DNA of 64,000 nt from an uncultured Bacilli bacterium (GTDB taxonomy: Bacteria; Bacillota_I; Bacilli_A; RF39; UBA660). Positions 59,991 to 64,000 of this stretch are shown piece after piece. The notes beneath the pieces are model-generated. The model saw nothing but the letters and a program-made list of their open reading frames with translations. It searched no databases and had not been told where the DNA came from. Every line of letters starts with the position of its first letter. Position 1 is the stretch's first letter. Where the stretch lies: the NCBI GenBank assembly GCA_947629165.1, contig CANRCR010000001.1:198816-262815 (forward strand), written 5' to 3'. A program made the position numbers and the translations under genes.

Positions 59991-61724
59991 TTAGAAGTCT
60001 AAAACTTCTGGACTATATAACTTACGATATAGTTTTGATGATTTCATTAACTCATTATGTGTTCCAAAATTAGCAACTTTGCCATCTAAGATCACATAAA
60101 TAACATCGGCATCCATAATCGTAGAGAGTCTATGAGCAACGATTATGATGGTGTGCGTTTTAACTAAATCGTCGATCGTCTTTTTTATATATTCTTGCGA
60201 TTCGTTATCTAGTGCTGAAGTGGCTTCGTCAAATAAGATTACTTTCGTATTTTTTAATAACGTTCTTGCTATCGCTATACGTTGTTTTTGTCCTCCCGAT
60301 AGATTAACTCCACCTTCTCCAATAACCGTATTATAGCCGTTCGGTAAAGACATAATATAATCATCGATATAAGCCTTTTTGCATACTTTTCTTATTTCGT
60401 CTAAAGTTACATCTTCTTTTACTACTTTAAAGTTGTCAAATATGGTGGAATTAAACAAATAAGGATTTTGTCTAATAACTGATATCGTATCTCTTAAACT
60501 ATCTTCACTCAAGTTTTTAATATCAATTCCATTAATTAAAATTTGACCATCGGTGCTATCAAAATATCTTAATAGCAAATTGAATAATGTTGATTTACCT
60601 TGTCCAGATTTTCCAACAATCGCAATCTTTTTATTTGGTTCTAACTTCATATTTAAACCTTTTAATATTAATTCTTCTTCATCTCGATATTTAAATAAAA
60701 CATTTTTAAACTCAATTTTTATCTTTTTATCATTTATAACTTCATTTCCAAACTTCTCATCTTCATATAATCTATTATTTAATATTTCATCCATTCTTTT
60801 TAAAGAAACAATTACCTTATTATAAGATATTCCAAATTCAGATAAGGACTCTACTACCTCATCAATGCGCCATATATATTTTTCAATAACGATAAAGGAT
60901 GCTAAAGCAATCGCTCCATTAAAAACCGAAAGACCTAAAGTAAGCAATATTACAAACTGAATTAGATAATAACATAGATTGTTTAAAGCATAATAAACGG
61001 TTTCATCTATTCCAATTTTTCTTTGCTTTTTAAATAAACTTTCGATATTATTATAGATTCTTTTATTAATATTATCTTTAATGTCTAACGCTTTTATCTC
61101 TCGAATTCCTGAAAAGTTTTGAGTTGCTACTTTAATAAATTCGTCCGAATCTTTTTTTATAGCTTCTTGAACTTTCTTAATTTTAGGATAATAAATATTA
61201 GATAGTACAAACATAACAACACAGAGTAGAATCAATTCTAATCCTACATATATCGATATGGTAAATGAAATACCAACGATGATTAAAGCTATTACTAAGC
61301 GACAAGATAACTTGATTAGCTTTTGTAATAATTCTAATACCCGATCCGGATCTGTATATATACGATTTATAAATTCTCCCACTGCCACTTCTTCAAAAGC
61401 AACCGCGGGTAATAAAGAAACTTTGGTATATAAATCCTTACTCACATTTTCCATAAACTTTTTTTCTAAATAATTATATAGTAAGTCGGTAGGCAACTGA
61501 ATAATTACCCATGTGAATATAATCAAACCACTCCATGCTATTAAATACTTAATAAACTCAGAAGTTAAACCGAGTGTCAATGCTTCAAAGGCTTTCGCCC
61601 ATGTAAAAGCATTAATAAGTGGTTCAAAATGTTTAGATATCGTTAAAATGATGTAAAGAGAAAGTTTAAGTTTATCATTTTTAAAATATCGAAATAATAT
61701 TTTAAAATATCTTAAACTTTTCAC
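59991..61724 (-). CDS. ABC transporter, fused permease/ATPase (exporter type)
   Basis: IAIVGKSGQGKSTLFNLLLRYF, NLSGGQKQRIAIARTLLKNTKVILFDEATSALD, six-TM N-domain. GTG at 61724 has GGAGG 8 nt upstream; the track start 61739 overlaps the RBS. Confidence 0.9.
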   Translation of the reverse strand: MKSLRYFKILFRYFKNDKLKLSLYIILTISKHFEPLINAFTWAKAFEALTLGLTSEFIKYLIAWSGLIIFTWVIIQLPTDLLYNYLEKKFMENVSKDLYTKVSLLPAVAFEEVAVGEFINRIYTDPDRVLELLQKLIKLSCRLVIALIIVGISFTISIYVGLELILLCVVMFVLSNIYYPKIKKVQEAIKKDSDEFIKVATQNFSGIREIKALDIKDNINKRIYNNIESLFKKQRKIGIDETVYYALNNLCYYLIQFVILLTLGLSVFNGAIALASFIVIEKYIWRIDEVVESLSEFGISYNKVIVSLKRMDEILNNRLYEDEKFGNEVINDKKIKIEFKNVLFKYRDEEELILKGLNMKLEPNKKIAIVGKSGQGKSTLFNLLLRYFDSTDGQILINGIDIKNLSEDSLRDTISVIRQNPYLFNSTIFDNFKVVKEDVTLDEIRKVCKKAYIDDYIMSLPNGYNTVIGEGGVNLSGGQKQRIAIARTLLKNTKVILFDEATSALDNESQEYIKKTIDDLVKTHTIIIVAHRLSTIMDADVIYVILDGKVANFGTHNELMKSSKLYRKLYSPEVLDF

Positions 61725-61744
61725 TTCTTTTTCCTCCACAAAAA

Positions 61745-61767
61745 AATAACTATTTGTAATAGTTATT
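61745..61767 (-). terminator. Terminator/attenuator hairpin between 26-codon ORF and ABC exporter
   Basis: Minus strand AATAACTATT-ACA-AATAGTTATT followed by TTTTT, immediately before the exporter RBS. Confidence 0.75.
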
Positions 61768-61792
61768 CATAAAAGTACATTCTCGCAAATTA

Positions 61793-61873
61793 CTAAAATT
61801 CGTGAGAAAATGCTCTTACAAATCTATTACCCATCCTAAATTTTAAATTTTTAAATTGAATTTTATTGCTCAT
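61793..61873 (-). CDS. Short ORF (26 aa): leader peptide or peptide precursor
   Basis: GAGAGGAGTGAGAAA-ATG; MSNKIQFKNLKFRMGNRFVRAFSHEF; preceded by a consensus promoter; not in ORF track because of length. Confidence 0.6.
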   Translation of the reverse strand: MSNKIQFKNLKFRMGNRFVRAFSHEF

Positions 61874-61905
61874 TTTCTCACTCCTCTCATTAAAATTCAT
61901 TCTTA

Positions 61906-61949
61906 ATATAACATAAACAAAAACTGTTGTCAACCATTTTTAGTTGACA
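61906..61949 (-). promoter_or_regulatory. Sigma-A-type promoter for the short ORF/ABC exporter
   Basis: Minus strand TTGACA-ACAGTTTTTGTTTATGT(17)-TATATT upstream of the RBS and ATG. Confidence 0.7.
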
Positions 61950-61955
61950 ACAGTT
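61922..61955. repeat. Perfect 13-bp inverted repeat (candidate operator)
   Basis: AACTGTTGTCAAC-catttttа spacer (8 nt)-GTTGACAACAGTT overlapping the -35 box. Confidence 0.8.
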
Positions 61956-62112
61956 AGATGTATTTTATTTGTTTAAACTATGAATATAAGTTTTTTATTA
62001 ATTGCCCTTATTTCAATTGAAACATATCGATCATATTTTAAATATTTTAAAAGTAATCGATTTGCTTCTTTTCTTACAACTATAGCATATTATTGATGAT
62101 TTTAGATTCATA

Positions 62113-63753
62113 TTAAAGCGTATTTATAGAAGCTTTATAATCATCATAATTTCCTAAATATACTTTGGTTTTACCCTTTTCGAAAACAAATATTTTATTA
62201 GCAAATTTGTTTATGAAGAACCGATCGTGGCTTATGAATATTAAAGTGCCATTAAATTCTTCTAAAGCATCTTCCAAAACTTCTTTAGTTGGAATGTCGA
62301 TATGATTGGTTGGTTCATCAAAAATTAAAGTGTTTACTTCTTGTTGTAGTAATTCTGCCATTTTAACTTTCATTTTTTCACCACCGGATAAGTTTTTTAC
62401 TCTTTTTGAAACATCATCTGCAAAAAATTTAAATCTCGATAAAATACTACGACATCTTTGCTCGGGTAGATCAACTGTTTTCATAAAGTAATCTAATAAT
62501 GTTTGATTACCATCTTTAAATTCAATTATTTGAGGAATGTAACCAATTTTTACACTTGGTCCCACATATACTTCACCACATACTTTTAATGATTGTTCCC
62601 CCATAATCGTTTTAACAAAAGTTGATTTCCCCGCACCATTTTCACCTAATATTGCAATTCTTTCTCCAGCACCTATTTCTAGACTTATATTTTCCAAAAT
62701 CGTTTTGCCGTCATTTGTTTTTACTGTTAATTTATCGGTAATAATAATTTTTTTACTCGTTTTATTTTGTTCTTGAAAAGACATATTTAATTTCTTTTGT
62801 TCCATTGGTTTTTTGATAGCTAATTTACGCATTCTTTGAGCCCTTTCCCATAAAGTTTTCCCTTGCTTAGTTAGCGAAGAACTATTTCTTGCCATACCTA
62901 GACTCATAAATTCCTTTGCTTTTGTTTCAAGTTGTTTTATTGCTTCTTGCTCATCTCCATATTGGGCCATTCTTTTTTCAAATTCGATTTCACGTTGGAT
63001 AAGATATCCAGAATAATTGGTGGCATATACATGACCAATCCCAGCATCGTCAACGGCTAAAATTTGGTTAGCTATTTTATCTAAAAAATAACGATCGTGA
63101 GAAACAATTATTGAAACACCTTTAAAAGATTTGATATAGGATTCTAACCATTCAACCCTTTTTAAATCTAAATGATTCGTCGGTTCATCGAGTAGTAGCA
63201 GGTCTGGTTTTATCAGTAAGACTTTCGCCAATTGAACTAATGTCTTTTCACCACCGGATAAAGTGGTATACGATTGTGTTAAAATAGCTGGATTTATTTC
63301 TAAACCATTTATAATCGTATTTATTTTAAATTCGATGTCATAACCACCCATTAAATTGAATTTTTCTATTAAAGCACAATATTTTTCTAAAAGTGTTTGA
63401 TTATTACTTTCTTTATTTATTCTTTTTTCATATTCTTTTAGTTGTTTTTCAGTAGTATTAATTTCGACAAAGACCTCTTTTAGCATTTCATAAACAGTTC
63501 TATTATCTTCGATATTGGATGACATTTGATCTAAATATGCAATTTTTGCACCTTTTTTTATGTTTACCTGCCCTTTATCGGAATTTTCTAAACCGGCTAT
63601 TATTTTTAATATTGTTGATTTACCACAACCATTCGGGCCAACTATTGCTAGTGATTCGCCGTCATTAAGGGTAAATGATACTTCTTCAAACAACGATCCG
63701 TATCCAAAATTTTTAGCTATTTTATTTACATCCAGTATTAACATCGTTTTCAC
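62113..63753 (-). CDS. ABC-F family ATPase
   Basis: Two ABC domains without TM: IVGPNGCGKSTILKII...LSGGEKTLVQLAKVLLIKPDLLLLDEPTNHLD; ILGENGAGKSTFVKTI...LSGGEKMKVKMAELLQQEVNTLIFDEPTNHID. Confidence 0.92.
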   Translation of the reverse strand: MKTMLILDVNKIAKNFGYGSLFEEVSFTLNDGESLAIVGPNGCGKSTILKIIAGLENSDKGQVNIKKGAKIAYLDQMSSNIEDNRTVYEMLKEVFVEINTTEKQLKEYEKRINKESNNQTLLEKYCALIEKFNLMGGYDIEFKINTIINGLEINPAILTQSYTTLSGGEKTLVQLAKVLLIKPDLLLLDEPTNHLDLKRVEWLESYIKSFKGVSIIVSHDRYFLDKIANQILAVDDAGIGHVYATNYSGYLIQREIEFEKRMAQYGDEQEAIKQLETKAKEFMSLGMARNSSSLTKQGKTLWERAQRMRKLAIKKPMEQKKLNMSFQEQNKTSKKIIITDKLTVKTNDGKTILENISLEIGAGERIAILGENGAGKSTFVKTIMGEQSLKVCGEVYVGPSVKIGYIPQIIEFKDGNQTLLDYFMKTVDLPEQRCRSILSRFKFFADDVSKRVKNLSGGEKMKVKMAELLQQEVNTLIFDEPTNHIDIPTKEVLEDALEEFNGTLIFISHDRFFINKFANKIFVFEKGKTKVYLGNYDDYKASINTL

Positions 63754-63841
63754 TTCCCTCTTGTGATTACTTAGACTGTTACTTAAAATATATTTTTCTA
63801 TTATAAATATACATTATCACATATATTAATTCAATAAAAAA

Positions 63842-63866
63842 AAAGACTAAGTTAAACTCAGTCTTT
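63842..63866 (-). terminator. Intrinsic terminator at window end
   Basis: AAAGACTgagtttaacttAGTCTTTTTTTTT on the minus strand. Confidence 0.75.
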
Positions 63867-64000
63867 AATCATTTATTATTTTGTTTGTTTTTCTTTGATA
63901 GCAGCTTGTGCTACAATCTCATTCGGGATGAATAAGATTAAATTTATAAAATATTATTTTTAAAATGACTTATTTGCAATTTACTTTATTTCTTCTAACA

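Noticed and set aside
63876-63950. Short minus-strand reading frame ...ILFIPNEIVAQAAIKEKQTK* before the terminal hairpin
   Set aside because: Could be the end of a gene or a remnant, but an in-frame stop lies just upstream and the window ends; too little to call.
1-64000. CRISPR arrays, transposases, prophage modules
   Set aside because: No direct repeat-spacer pattern, DDE/serine/tyrosine recombinase or phage structural gene was seen.
1-64000. Mycoplasma-type genetic code (UGA = Trp)
   Set aside because: Long conserved genes read through completely under the standard bacterial code with TGG for Trp; no need for UGA reassignment.

Overview
This is a low-GC bacterial chromosomal window. Codon usage, T-box leaders and Gram-positive synteny suggest an uncultured Bacilli/RF39-like lineage (inference). 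Nearly every gene is on the minus strand. The one clear plus-strand gene is a NUDIX hydrolase. The backbone is housekeeping: pheS (partial), recD2-like, mtaB-like, holA, alaS, frr, tsf, rpsB, rplT, rpmI, infC, aspS, hisS, parC, parE, phosphohexomutase, tkt, and tRNA-Met/tRNA-Leu. Between these lie less ordinary loci. They include tandem NPxLL-repeat proteins, a PHP domain fused to a GH10-like barrel, a shared Rho_N/SAP-like tail on ribosomal proteins S2 and L20, a four-gene zinc-ribbon membrane protein cluster, and a SirA-like gene in tkt-sirA-yneF synteny. They also include two decayed CYTH genes and surface proteins near a PMT-type glycosyltransferase. The best candidate for an undescribed system is at about 59990-61960. 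There a perfect 13-bp inverted repeat overlaps a strong promoter, followed by a 26-codon ORF, a terminator hairpin and an ABC exporter. This could be ribosome-mediated attenuation or a peptide/exporter pair, and an ABC-F gene sits next to it. No CRISPR array, transposase or prophage was seen. All homology calls are by eye; no searches were run.
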